A stretch of 64,000 nucleotides of DNA from Planctomycetota bacterium (GCA_022071975.1 JAJVIO010000060.1:13565-77564); one strand, 5' to 3'. Shown: positions 7,108 to 15,666, counted from the stretch's first letter. Notes: generated by a model not told the origin, from the letters alone. Program-made: numbers and translations.

Positions 7108-8424
7108 TTACTCGGCGTCCTGGATGAAGCCGTTGCGGTCCTGGGGGCGCAGCACGCCGTAGTACGAGACGTACACGTCGCGGGCGTTGTTGCTGGCTGC
7201 GTCCTTGCCGATGTCGGCCTTCAGGATCTCGCGGTCCGGGATCACGATGCCCGGGTCCATGGCCGGGTCGTAGTGCTGCAGCATCTGGGCCGCCAGCAGG
7301 GGCGCGAGGTTCTGGTTGTCGGCGGCGGGGGGCAGCAGCTTGCCCTGGTTCTGCAGCTCTTCGCGGAACAGGATGGTGTTGATGGCGGTCTCGTCGTAGG
7401 TGACCGTGCCGCCGTTGTTGTCGTAGCCGGTCATGAAGCGCTGCATCCAGCGCAGGCCGTAGCCCGTGTCGAAGCTGAAGGGGCGCTCGATGAAGTCGGC
7501 CTCCACGCCGGCGGTGCTGGCCAGGTCCCAGAAGCGCGAGTACCAGCGCGGGCGTTCGCTCAGCTTCAGCGAGCTGCACATGCGCTCGTGCATGGCGTCG
7601 GGCAGGCGGATCACCACCAGGTACATGCGCGAGACGCTGTTGGCGCCGTAGGGGCGGCGCAGCACCATCTCGAACTTCTTGCCGCCGACCAGGGGCCACA
7701 GGGTGCAGGGCTTCACGCCCGGGATCCAGTCGCACAGCAGCAGGCGCAGGTCGTCCATGGCGTTGCGCTGGCCGAGCGCGATGCGGCGCAGGACCGGCAG
7801 AGCGTCGTTGAAGCGGCCCGGCCAGGGCTGGAAGCCGCGGCGCGTGAAGGGATTCAGCGCGGCAGCCAGGATCGCCTGGTTGGTGACCACGGTGCTGAGG
7901 TTGCCGCGCACCGCGTTGATCTTGACCAGCAGCTCCTCGATCGCGTCCACCAGCGACGGGATGGTGTTGGCGACCAGGTCGTCGCGCAGGGCGTCCGCGC
8001 TGGCGGGCGTGTCGGCGGGATCGGTGATGTCGTTCACCGTGCCGTCGGCCGCCGTGGGGCCGTCCAGGCTGTCGGTAAGCGCGCCGGTCAGGGTCACGCT
8101 TGTCTGGCTGCTCTGGCCGTCCAGGGCCTGGTGGTTCAGGAAGCTGCACACGTGGGCGAGCGGCACGCCCGGGCTTTCCAGGGTGCTTTCCTGCTCGTCG
8201 CGGGCGATCGCGTCGTAGTCGTCGTGCTTCATCGACAGCACGTGCTGGTCGAAGAGGCGCGCCTCGTTGTCGGCGTTGATCAGGCCCAGCGCGGCAAAGC
8301 GCGCGTCCGTGGGCAGCTGGATCGACAGCGTCGCCTGGTTGAAGCTGCCGACCGCGGCGTAGGCGCCGACCGTGAACGGCAGGAACATCAGGGTCGGGCG
8401 GTTGCCCTTCTCGATCAGCAGCAT
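7108..8424 (-). CDS. large late structural candidate, 438 aa
   Basis: The longest late protein. Residues 1-60 have regular beta-like segments (PTLMFLPFTVGAYAAVG, ATLSIQLPTDARF). A low-complexity acidic Thr/Ala/Asp stretch lies around 130-160, then a helix, and the C-terminal half is Arg/aromatic-rich. ATG at 8424 is chosen because GGAG lies six bases upstream; the frame is open from GTG at 8451. It is a candidate capsid or penton-type protein based on size and position only. Confidence 0.55.
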   Translation of the reverse strand: MLLIEKGNRPTLMFLPFTVGAYAAVGSFNQATLSIQLPTDARFAALGLINADNEARLFDQHVLSMKHDDYDAIARDEQESTLESPGVPLAHVCSFLNHQALDGQSSQTSVTLTGALTDSLDGPTAADGTVNDITDPADTPASADALRDDLVANTIPSLVDAIEELLVKINAVRGNLSTVVTNQAILAAALNPFTRRGFQPWPGRFNDALPVLRRIALGQRNAMDDLRLLLCDWIPGVKPCTLWPLVGGKKFEMVLRRPYGANSVSRMYLVVIRLPDAMHERMCSSLKLSERPRWYSRFWDLASTAGVEADFIERPFSFDTGYGLRWMQRFMTGYDNNGGTVTYDETAINTILFREELQNQGKLLPPAADNQNLAPLLAAQMLQHYDPAMDPGIVIPDREILKADIGKDAASNNARDVYVSYYGVLRPQDRNGFIQDAE

Positions 8425-8449
8425 GCGCGTCTCCGGTCCTTCTGTCGCC

Positions 8450-8523
8450 ACGGGCGCCCGCGTGGGGCGCCCGTGCGGGTCTGTGTCTCAGGTGAACGGG
8501 TGGGGGGCCGACGCGGCCCCCCA
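8450..8523 (-). terminator. two GC hairpins after the 235-aa gene
   Basis: TGGGGGGCCG (8501-8510) pairs with CGGCCCCCCA (8514-8523), and ACGGGCGCCC (8450-8459) pairs with GGGCGCCCGT (8465-8474). Each is a perfect 10-bp stem. They lie in the gap between the 235-aa and 438-aa genes. Neither has a T run, so they may act as partial terminators or RNA-processing and stability elements that set different expression levels. Confidence 0.45.
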
Positions 8524-8555
8524 TGGAGCCAACCCGATCGCAGTCTTGTCGCGGC

Positions 8556-9263
8556 CTACGCCGCCAGGCGCTCGCCCTCGAAGATGGCGTTCAGCACCAG
8601 GCTCGCGTCGCTGCCCGCGGGCGCGGTGTTCGCGTTGTAGTCCTCGTTCCAGGCGAACTCGAGGCTGGGGTGCGTGTCCTGGGGCATCACCACCAGGGGA
8701 TGGTCGAGGTCCAGCTCGTAGGCCCGGCCCGTGCGCAGGTGGCGCGGGCGGTTGCCGGCGACGAGCGTGCCGGAGTTGTTGCCGGCGTTGGCCTCCTCGA
8801 TCCAGCTCTGGCACATCGAGCTGAACGGGATGCGGGTGTCGCGGCGGGCCTTGCTGCCCCAGTGGATGATGACGTCGAGCTCTTCCAGCAGTTCGGCCAG
8901 GGTCGCGGCCTTGATGTCGTGCTGGGCGACCAGGGTGATGCGGTCGAAGATCGCCACCTCGCCGGCGGGGGCGGGGCTGGTGGCGCCGTTGCCCTTCACC
9001 CAGGGGTAGATCTTGTTCGCGGTGAAGCTCACGTAGGCCGTGGCCGTCACCATCGTGAAGGCGCGCTGCAGGGTGTACGACTCGTACACCGCGTTGTCGC
9101 CGAGCTTGGCGACGAAGGAGGCGATGTCCTCCTTGCGGTCAGGGCGCGAGAGCGCCAGGCGCTGCACCAGGCGCCCCATCTTGGCGCCCAGCACCTCGGT
9201 CTGCTTGTTGACCGCGTCCTTGGTGATGCGGTCGCGGTCGGCGGCGGTAAGTCCGAGAGGCAT
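8556..9263 (-). CDS. major capsid protein candidate, 235 aa
   Basis: A 235-residue soluble protein. The N-terminal third is helical (LTAADRDRITKDAVNKQTEV). The rest alternates beta-like segments such as ATAYVSFTANKIYPWV, VAIFDRITLVAQHD and AYELDLDHPLVVMPQD, which suits a jelly-roll fold. It has the best ribosome-binding site in the late region (AAGGAG, eight bases from ATG). It is flanked on both sides by strong intergenic hairpins, as expected for a gene expressed at a level of its own. It is therefore my first candidate for the major capsid protein; no homology is claimed. Confidence 0.5.
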   Translation of the reverse strand: MPLGLTAADRDRITKDAVNKQTEVLGAKMGRLVQRLALSRPDRKEDIASFVAKLGDNAVYESYTLQRAFTMVTATAYVSFTANKIYPWVKGNGATSPAPAGEVAIFDRITLVAQHDIKAATLAELLEELDVIIHWGSKARRDTRIPFSSMCQSWIEEANAGNNSGTLVAGNRPRHLRTGRAYELDLDHPLVVMPQDTHPSLEFAWNEDYNANTAPAGSDASLVLNAIFEGERLAA

Positions 9264-9366
9264 GTCCACTTCTCCTTTGCGGGGGTTGGCATCTCCCCGC
9301 CTCTGGGTTCCTGCGATCTGCTCCGGTTCCCCGGGATGCGGGTCCTTGTCAGGGCCCGGGTCCCGA

Positions 9367-9389
9367 GGGGCGCGCGCGAGGCGCGCCCC
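9367..9389 (-). terminator. GC hairpin before the 235-aa gene
   Basis: GGGGCGCGC (9367-9375) pairs with GCGCGCCCC (9381-9389) around a 5-nt GCGAG loop. It lies 17 bases beyond the stop of the Gly-rich membrane protein and about 100 bases before the capsid-candidate start. There is no T tract, so it may be an attenuator or processing site rather than a full terminator. Confidence 0.4.
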
Positions 9390-9405
9390 CGGTTGAGGTT
9401 CTGGC

Positions 9406-10173
9406 TCAGCTGCGACGCGCCAGGCTGCGGTAGACGCCCGGGCCGGCCATGCCCGAGGTGTCGGTCGCGGGCGTGCTGCCGCCGCCGAAGCCCTTGGCCA
9501 GGTCGCCGATGCCGGACAGGATCGCGCCGATGGCCTGGCCGCCCGCGGCGATGTAGCTGGCGGTCTGGTCGCCGCCGCCGCTGGAGCCGCCGCCACCGCC
9601 GCCCGAGCTTCCGCCGGAGCTGCTGGTACCGGAGCTCGTGCCGCCGCCACCGCCGCCCGTCTGGTAGCTGAACTCGTCAGCGCCGCCGCCGCCGTAGTTG
9701 TTGCCGCCAGGGCCCGCGGCCGCCTGGGCGATCGCGTTGGGATCCTTGGTCACCAGCTTCTGGGCCCACTTCACCAGGCGCGCCACGATGTGGTTCGGGT
9801 CATTGCCGATGATCGGGTTGATGACGTTGTCCCAGCCCACGGCGAAGGCGACTGCGAATGCGCCGGCGCGCTCGGCTGTCTTCTTGTCCAGGAAGGGGAT
9901 GCGGAAGCCGCGCAGCAGGAAACGCGGCACGCCCCAGGCCAGGGCCACGGCCGTGAGGGCGAACATCGGGCCGAACTTGCCGTTCTGTTCGCGCTTGATC
10001 CAGACGGAGGCGATGGCGGCGGCGATCAGGCCGATGGCGGCAGGCAGGCCGATCTCGCGGATCAGCGTCTTGATGATGCTCTTGCCGTCGCCGACCAGGT
10101 CCATCGAGCCGTCGGCGTTCTTCTTCTTGCCCTTCATCTTCGAGCTCCCTGCTACGGAAAGTTTGATGCCCAT
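9406..10173 (-). CDS. Gly-rich multi-span membrane protein, 255 aa
   Basis: The basic N-terminus (SSKMKGKKKNADG) is followed by two or three hydrophobic segments: IGLPAAIGLIAAAIASVWI around residue 42, FALTAVALAWGVPRFLL around 70 and AGAFAVAFAVGW around 105. A long linker at about 155-200 consists almost only of Gly and Ser. A further hydrophobic Gly-zipper-like segment (YIAAGGQAIGAILSGIGDL) closes it. The composition suits a virion-membrane or DNA-delivery protein. The family is unknown. Confidence 0.65.
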   Translation of the reverse strand: MGIKLSVAGSSKMKGKKKNADGSMDLVGDGKSIIKTLIREIGLPAAIGLIAAAIASVWIKREQNGKFGPMFALTAVALAWGVPRFLLRGFRIPFLDKKTAERAGAFAVAFAVGWDNVINPIIGNDPNHIVARLVKWAQKLVTKDPNAIAQAAAGPGGNNYGGGGADEFSYQTGGGGGGTSSGTSSSGGSSGGGGGGSSGGGDQTASYIAAGGQAIGAILSGIGDLAKGFGGGSTPATDTSGMAGPGVYRSLARRS

Positions 10174-10209
10174 GATTTGCTCCCTGCCGGCTGCGTGCCG
10201 GTTCAGCGG

Positions 10210-10914
10210 CTAGTTGATGATCAGCACCCCGGGGTGGGTCAGGTCGAGCGTGCGGTGATGCAGTGTCTCGACGATCTCCTTGTTCGAGCCGCCCGAGCGG
10301 TGGATGGCCTTGACCTTCACCTTGCCGCGCTTGATCACGGCGCGCGGGGCGACCACGTTGCCGTTGGTCATCACCAGCTGGCGGCCGACGCGCTTGAGCT
10401 GGCCCCCCTTGGTGATGCGCACGTCGCCGATGCTGGTCTCGACTCTCAGCAGGCGCCCAAGACTTTCGCCCTGCTTGGTGGTGCGGGCGCGTTTCTTCGC
10501 GACCTTCTGGCCGACCGGGCGCTTGAAGGTGCGCTTCTTCTTCGCCTTGCGCGGGCGTGTCGCCTTCTTCGCCTTCGGGCGACTGGCCTTTCTGGCCTTG
10601 CGCGGGCGGCTGGTTCTCTTTGCCGCCACGGGGCGCTTCGGCCGGCTGGCCTTCTTGACCTTTTTCGGGCGCGACTTCTTGCGGGCCTTCTTCGCCTTCT
10701 TCGGGCGCGACTTCTTGCCCTTCTTCTTGCGGCCCTTGCCGATGGGGGATGCGCCGAACTTGTCGGCGTAGGGACGGGCGATCTCGCCGATCAGGCCGAA
10801 GGCGGTCTTCCAGTCCTTGGCGCGGCGACCGTTGACGGTGCCCTTGCGGTCCCACTCAGCTTTCAGCTCTTTGAACTTCTTGCTGTAAGCCTTGCCCCAT
10901 GCGGTTTTGGCCAT
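10210..10914 (-). CDS. histone-H1-like basic repeat protein, 234 aa
   Basis: Residues about 60-145 are an extreme Lys/Arg/Ala/Pro repeat region built on SRPKK/ARK units, resembling histone H1 tails and bacterial Hc1-type proteins. It is flanked by an N-terminal helical domain and a C-terminal basic beta-like domain (GDVRITKGGQLKRVGRQLV). Such proteins bind DNA nonspecifically, so genome condensation inside a particle is likely. It sits inside the late region next to the putative membrane and capsid genes. Confidence 0.65.
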   Translation of the reverse strand: MAKTAWGKAYSKKFKELKAEWDRKGTVNGRRAKDWKTAFGLIGEIARPYADKFGASPIGKGRKKKGKKSRPKKAKKARKKSRPKKVKKASRPKRPVAAKRTSRPRKARKASRPKAKKATRPRKAKKKRTFKRPVGQKVAKKRARTTKQGESLGRLLRVETSIGDVRITKGGQLKRVGRQLVMTNGNVVAPRAVIKRGKVKVKAIHRSGGSNKEIVETLHHRTLDLTHPGVLIIN

Positions 10915-10980
10915 GGCATTTACCTCACCCCTTCATGGGGCAGCCAAAGCGCGAAGATCGTCAAAGGGGAAAAACGCCGC

Positions 10981-11274
10981 TCAGGCTGATTTTCTCACGT
11001 GGGAGGTGAGCAGCTGCAGAGTGGCGAGGGTGTCGCGTTTCAGCACGGCGACGCGCAGCTCCGCCAGCTCGGAATTGCCGCGCGGCCCGGCGCGCCAGGC
11101 GTCGATCAAAACCAGCAGGTGGCGCGAGCCGCCGCTGACGGGGGCATTGGATGCGCGGTAGCCGTACCATCGGTACAGGGTGCTGACGCCCACGCCCAGC
11201 AGCCAGGCGAAGGCCTCGACCGTGAGCGTGAGATCCGCCTGGATCTCCTGCAGCTCGTAGCCGGTCCAGCTCAA
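10981..11274 (-). CDS. small helix-turn-helix protein, 97 aa
   Basis: The N-terminus carries a helix-turn-helix-like segment (LTVEAFAWLLGVGVSTLYRWYGY), followed by a helix with ELAELRVAVLKRDTLATLQLL. The start is TTG at 11274: GGGAGG precedes it by six bases and the codon overlaps the upstream stop as TTGA. It is probably a DNA-binding regulator, perhaps of the late operon. Confidence 0.6.
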   Translation of the reverse strand: MSWTGYELQEIQADLTLTVEAFAWLLGVGVSTLYRWYGYRASNAPVSGGSRHLLVLIDAWRAGPRGNSELAELRVAVLKRDTLATLQLLTSHVRKSA

Positions 11275-12539
11275 CGGCGCCCTCCCAGTGCAAGCGCCGC
11301 CAGGGCCAGCAGGGCGATCACGCCGCCTCCGCTCGAGGATCCGCCGCCCTGGGTGCTCGCGTTGGCCGCGGCCGCGGACTGGGTAGGGAGGTCCGGCGTG
11401 ATCAGCTGCTTGCTCAGCAGCTTGTCCAGGCGCTGCTGTCGGATGATCTGCTGGAACTGCAGGATCGCGCGCCCCACCGCCACGGCGATCGCACCGATGC
11501 CGACCAAGACGGCTCCCAGTGGGGGGAAGAACAGGCTGACCACGGAACCGATCGCCGCGATCACCGTTCCCGCAACGGTGAGGTGCATGCCCGTCACGAA
11601 CACCAGGCGCTGTTCGTTGTAGGCGTTGATGCTGCCCTCTTCGATCGCGTGCCCCAGCTCGCCGATCACTGTCGGCAGAATGCCGCCCAAGGCGTAACCC
11701 AGGAACGGGATCTTGTCGCGCATCCACTGGAAGGGCGTCTCGACTGCCTTGATGCCGCGTCCAATACTCTCCTGCACGTTGCGCAGCCAAGTGCGCGGAT
11801 CCTTGAACAGGCGCGTGATCGAGCGCCCCAGGTCCTTGAAGAAGTTACCACCCATGCCGTACACCAGGCCGCGCCGGTAGCCGGCAATGCCGGAAAGGTC
11901 GAGGGCGAACCAGCGCTCGAAGTCCACGCGGCTGATGTTCTCGCGCCGGTGCGCCACCTTCCACCACTCGGCGCGCAGGTCCACGCCCACGGCTGTGAAG
12001 TCGCGAGCCAGGCGCGCCATGGTCCAGAGCCGCAGCGCCGCCTGGGTTGTCGGGTCCAGGTAGCTGTTGGCCGGAAAGCCCGTGATCATGCGAGGCGGAG
12101 TGCGGTCGTTGTACAGGGTCTTGGCCTGGCTCAGGGATCGCGGCTCCGGGTTCTCGGCCTCCAGCTGGGCCCACACCCCCTCCAGGTCTTTCACGTCGTC
12201 GCCGCGCAGCTCCGGCACGCCCTTCAGCAGCTCGGGCAACTCCTTCTGCAGGGCCCAGGCCTGGCGCAGCACTTCGTCCGTGTTCAGCCAGTTCACCAGG
12301 GCGATCGCAGTCTCCAGGTTCTTGAGGGCGAGCGGCCCGCGCAGGTCCACGCCGCTCTGGCCGATGAAGGCCCCCTGCACCAGCTCGGTGCTGAACACTT
12401 CGGACTTGCTCAGGAAGATCTGCCCGGCGCTCAGGGCCTGGTCGAGCTGCACCTCGGGATCGACAACCACCGTGGCCGGCTCAGCCGGCTTCTGCGCCGC
12501 CTGGATCGCGGCCACGAAAGCGGAGGTGTCAATCGGCAT
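11271..12539 (-). CDS. large membrane protein with CTERM-like tail, 422 aa
   Basis: The N-terminal 250 residues look soluble and helical. A Gly-rich hydrophobic region follows at about 275-360 (LGYALGGILPTVIGELGHAI, LTVAGTVIAAIGSVVSLFF, LGAVLVGIGAIAVAVG). The end is a Gln/Ala/Ser-rich linker, GGGSSSGGG, one short hydrophobic helix and GGRR. The central part suggests a membrane-inserting or DNA-injection protein. The tail matches the design of the 260-aa and 60-aa proteins downstream. No family recognised. Confidence 0.65.
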   Translation of the reverse strand: MPIDTSAFVAAIQAAQKPAEPATVVVDPEVQLDQALSAGQIFLSKSEVFSTELVQGAFIGQSGVDLRGPLALKNLETAIALVNWLNTDEVLRQAWALQKELPELLKGVPELRGDDVKDLEGVWAQLEAENPEPRSLSQAKTLYNDRTPPRMITGFPANSYLDPTTQAALRLWTMARLARDFTAVGVDLRAEWWKVAHRRENISRVDFERWFALDLSGIAGYRRGLVYGMGGNFFKDLGRSITRLFKDPRTWLRNVQESIGRGIKAVETPFQWMRDKIPFLGYALGGILPTVIGELGHAIEEGSINAYNEQRLVFVTGMHLTVAGTVIAAIGSVVSLFFPPLGAVLVGIGAIAVAVGRAILQFQQIIRQQRLDKLLSKQLITPDLPTQSAAAANASTQGGGSSSGGGVIALLALAALALGGRR

Positions 12540-12541
12540 GG

Positions 12542-13741
12542 CTATCCGTTGAAACCCACGCGGATTTCCTCAGGAACCGCGCTGGGGTTCTCGTTGAAGT
12601 CCTTTGAGCCGCCGGCAAAGACGCCGGACTCGACCGGGTCGATGGTGCTGCCCGGCCGCCAGGGGAATTTTAAGTCGGCCTGGTCGGCGAACTCGGAGCC
12701 CGCTTCGCCCAGCACTTCGACCACGTCGACGCCCAGGATCTCGAAAAGGTCCGCCAGCAACTCGCCCATGGCCTGCCCCGTCGCCGGCGCCGAGCTGACC
12801 GGCCGGAACCCATGTTTCAGGCGCCCCACATGGTTGAGCGTGTTGACCAGGGTGGGTACAGCCTGCGCCGCGGCCGCGCCGGTCTGCTCGGGCGGCAGGA
12901 TGCTCATCAGCCAGCGGAACACGGAGCGGTTGCGCTTCACCGTCTGGGGCCACTGCTCGGGCAGCACGCGGGGCTGGTCGAACAGGGGCTGCGAGTCGTA
13001 GATCGGCGTGCCGTGCAGGTCGTAGCCCTTCCAGATCCAGCGGCCCGCCAGATTCTGCCACTCGCCCGTGACGGCCACGCCGGTGTCCAGCAGCTGCTCG
13101 ACCGTGTCGCCCAGGCCGGGCTGCACCCCGCCGATCTGCGCGAACTGCTCGGCGAACAGGTCGCGCCCGATGGCCATGGCGCCCACGAAGCGGTACCAGG
13201 CGTCAAGACCGAGCTGCTGCGCGATCTTGTCCAGCAGTCGCTGCGGGTTGATGTCGACCTTGTCCGCGGGCCAGGCGCCGTAACGGGCGTTCGAGTACAC
13301 CTCGCTGAGCAGCGCCCAGGCCGGTTGCAGCTGGTCCTTCTGGCTGAGCTGCAGGTTCGCCCAGGCGCGCTGCAGGCGCTCGAATGCGGTCCGCGCGCTC
13401 TCGCCGTATTCGTTCAGTTTCGCGGGCTTCGAACCGCTGAAGCGCGCGGCGTCGAACGCGGCGGCGAGCTGACGGTAGTGCAGGCTCTCGGGGTACCAGT
13501 TGGCGACGCCTGTGCGGCCGAGCGGCGGCAGCAGGTAGTTGCGCAGCCAGTCGCCGATCTGCTGCAGCTCGCCGAAGGTCAGGCCCGCCTTGCGGTCTTC
13601 CGGCCAGCGGTAGGGGACGTCGCCGGCGCCGGCCATGCCCCGTCGTGTGACGGGACCGGCGCCACGCCGGCAACCGCAGCCCATGCCCTCGCGCTCGTTG
13701 ACCAGGCCCAGGGCCCGGGCCGCCATGTTCGCGTAGTCCAT
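12542..13741 (-). CDS. hypothetical late protein, 399 aa
   Basis: A soluble protein of unknown family with a Cys-containing N-terminus (GMGCGCRRGAGPVTRRG) that could bind metal or be a processing site. A long helical Gln/Ala/Leu-rich middle and an acidic C-terminal part follow. It starts at an ATG overlapping the stop of the transglutaminase-like gene. By position it is probably a structural or assembly protein. Confidence 0.6.
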   Translation of the reverse strand: MDYANMAARALGLVNEREGMGCGCRRGAGPVTRRGMAGAGDVPYRWPEDRKAGLTFGELQQIGDWLRNYLLPPLGRTGVANWYPESLHYRQLAAAFDAARFSGSKPAKLNEYGESARTAFERLQRAWANLQLSQKDQLQPAWALLSEVYSNARYGAWPADKVDINPQRLLDKIAQQLGLDAWYRFVGAMAIGRDLFAEQFAQIGGVQPGLGDTVEQLLDTGVAVTGEWQNLAGRWIWKGYDLHGTPIYDSQPLFDQPRVLPEQWPQTVKRNRSVFRWLMSILPPEQTGAAAAQAVPTLVNTLNHVGRLKHGFRPVSSAPATGQAMGELLADLFEILGVDVVEVLGEAGSEFADQADLKFPWRPGSTIDPVESGVFAGGSKDFNENPSAVPEEIRVGFNG

Positions 13742-14385
13742 CACGGATTCTCCTCGCGGATCGCGTCGAAGCGCAGCTCGTCCCCGACCGGGATATTCAT
13801 GGTCATCTCGACGGGGATGCGGTCGAAGCGCGGCCAGATGTGCTTGTCCGGGTCGAATCCCCCGGGCTCGTTGGGATCCGGCCCGCCGCCGATGCGCCAG
13901 CGCACGTTGAAGCGCCCGCCGGACAGGAACTGCGCCAGGCAGGTCATGGCCACGGTCAGGCTGACGCAGTCCCCCTCGCCGTCCTGGATCAGTGCGCAGG
14001 GCATTTTGACCGTGTCGTAGCCGGGCGGGTCGTCGTTGTAGCGCACGTCGGACCAGATCGCCGCGCGCATGGCATCGAGCCATTGCTCGACGCCCGCGCC
14101 CGGCGTGACCAGGTCGTGCACCTTGCGCGTCCAGCTCAAGAGCACGTCGCGATCGGCGGGGGCGCTGCTCAGGCCGTCGCGCCAGTAACGGCGCGCCAGC
14201 GGCAGGATCACGTTCTGGATCTGCGGGTGTTTGGGGCCGGGCGCGTACATGCAGACCGACTTACCCCTGCGCGGCATCCAGCAGCGCATGTCGATCCCGC
14301 CCTGGCGCTGGGCATGCTTTGCTGGATCAACGCGGCTCCCCGGCTGGGGGCCTTCGCGCAGGATCAGGTCAAGCGGCGTCGGCAT
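13741..14385 (-). CDS. transglutaminase-like cysteine protease, 214 aa
   Basis: The core resembles transglutaminase-like superfamily proteins. It has WSDVRYNDDPPGYDTV before the nucleophile motif GEGDCVSLTVAMTCL (Cys140), then HIWPRF (His182) and a nearby Asp188 as a possible third catalytic residue. Phage and prophage members share the pattern of a short DP-containing segment followed by GxGDC. The protein could process virion proteins or cut cell-wall or cross-linking bonds during entry; the substrate is not evident. It overlaps the 98-aa gene by 17 bases. Confidence 0.7.
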   Translation of the reverse strand: MPTPLDLILREGPQPGSRVDPAKHAQRQGGIDMRCWMPRRGKSVCMYAPGPKHPQIQNVILPLARRYWRDGLSSAPADRDVLLSWTRKVHDLVTPGAGVEQWLDAMRAAIWSDVRYNDDPPGYDTVKMPCALIQDGEGDCVSLTVAMTCLAQFLSGGRFNVRWRIGGGPDPNEPGGFDPDKHIWPRFDRIPVEMTMNIPVGDELRFDAIREENP

Positions 14386-14665
14386 CGTTTCCGCCCTTCA
14401 GGAGCCTCAGCCTGGGCACAACCTCGGCCAGCACCTCGTCGCGCTTCTCGGCCAGGTAGGCCGCGATGCGCGGCCCCACCACCGGCAGGCCGTTCACGCA
14501 GTGCACCACCAGGGCCAGCACGTCTTCGCCCGTGCCGCAGGCCTGCACGGCGCGCTGCAGCTCGGGGCTGAACGTCGCCGGGTCCGGCCTTTGCCCGCGC
14601 AGCACCAGGCGCGTCATGATCGCGGCGACCTCGCGCCGCACCTTGCGTTTCTCGGCGGGCGTCAT
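14369..14665 (-). CDS. hypothetical helical protein, 98 aa
   Basis: A small, basic, all-helical protein (EKRKVRREVAAIMTRLVLRG at the start). It has one more hydrophobic segment (LALVVHCVNGLPVVGPRI) and the C-terminal helix VLAEVVPRLRLLKGG. Not recognised. It is tightly overlapped by both neighbours, so it is expressed with them. Confidence 0.55.
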   Translation of the reverse strand: MTPAEKRKVRREVAAIMTRLVLRGQRPDPATFSPELQRAVQACGTGEDVLALVVHCVNGLPVVGPRIAAYLAEKRDEVLAEVVPRLRLLKGGNDADAA

Positions 14666-15621
14666 GCGGTGTCCAGCAGGCTCTCGCCCGCGCTGTCGAG
14701 TTTGCCCATCAGGGCGCTGAGCTGGCCGTCGCTGTTCCCGCCGCCGCCGCGGAACATCTGGATCACCTGCCCCAGCTTCAGCAGCTGCTCGACGTCATCT
14801 TTCTCGTGGGCGCGGTCGCTGCCCAGGAGCGGCGCCAGCTCGCCCTTCAGGCGCTCAAGCTCATGCAGCTTCTCGGACAGCTCCGACAGCTCCGACTTCT
14901 TGCCGGTGCTGCGCGCGATGGTGTCCGTCACGGCCGACATCACCGCCTCGTTGCCGGCGCGCACCATCTGCTGGCCCAGCTCGCGCACCGGGTCGTTCTC
15001 GCGCAGGGCGCGCACCAGCTCGTTGGTCTGGTCGCGCATTTCGCGCATCAGGTTGTCCATGCGCTCCTGGCTGGCCCGGTCCTTGCGCTCGATGATCTCC
15101 AGGAACGCGAGCAGCAGCGCCTGCTGGCTGTTGCCGCCGGAGTCCAGCAGGCTGCGCAAATCCGGCTGGGCGCGCTGTCCCATGCCGCGCGCCTGGACGG
15201 GCGCCGGCTCGCCGACCTGCAGGAAGTGCAGCAGCTTGCTCTTGCCAGGCGGCAGCCACTCCAGGGCGATGTTACCGACAAAGCCGGCGTTGCGCAGGTA
15301 ATGCAGCAGGCTGGCGCCGGCCACCGTGCAGGGCTTGGCGCTCTGGACCAGTGTGTAGCCGTAGAGCGGCTCGCTGTCGTCCGCGTCCTCCGGGATCTGC
15401 TCGGGCGGGATCTCCAGGTAGACGCGGAAGCGTGTTTGCGAGGGGTTGAGGCGCGCAAGCTCGCTGCACGCCTCCGGGGCCAGCAGGTCGCCGAGGCCCT
15501 CGAAGGGGCGTTTCAGCTGGATTGGGGCGGGTTCGTTGAACCCCTCGCTCTCGGCGGATGGATCTTCCGGCTCGTCGTTGTCGTCGAACACTTCGTCGAG
15601 CCTTGTGATTTTCGCGGGCAT
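14662..15621 (-). CDS. acidic coiled-coil late protein, 319 aa
   Basis: The N-terminus is acidic (FDDNDEPEDPSAESEGFNEP). A compact beta-containing domain at about 50-140 includes RFRVYLEIPPEQIP. A long coiled coil (about 165-275) follows and the tail is Gly-rich. It has no membrane segment. It begins the late operon and its ATG is preceded by AGGAGT. A scaffolding or oligomeric assembly protein would fit, without homology support. Confidence 0.6.
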   Translation of the reverse strand: MPAKITRLDEVFDDNDEPEDPSAESEGFNEPAPIQLKRPFEGLGDLLAPEACSELARLNPSQTRFRVYLEIPPEQIPEDADDSEPLYGYTLVQSAKPCTVAGASLLHYLRNAGFVGNIALEWLPPGKSKLLHFLQVGEPAPVQARGMGQRAQPDLRSLLDSGGNSQQALLLAFLEIIERKDRASQERMDNLMREMRDQTNELVRALRENDPVRELGQQMVRAGNEAVMSAVTDTIARSTGKKSELSELSEKLHELERLKGELAPLLGSDRAHEKDDVEQLLKLGQVIQMFRGGGGNSDGQLSALMGKLDSAGESLLDTA

Positions 15622-15666
15622 TGCTGACTCCTGTCCCTACAGCGCGCACCGAAAGCGCGAAGACTG

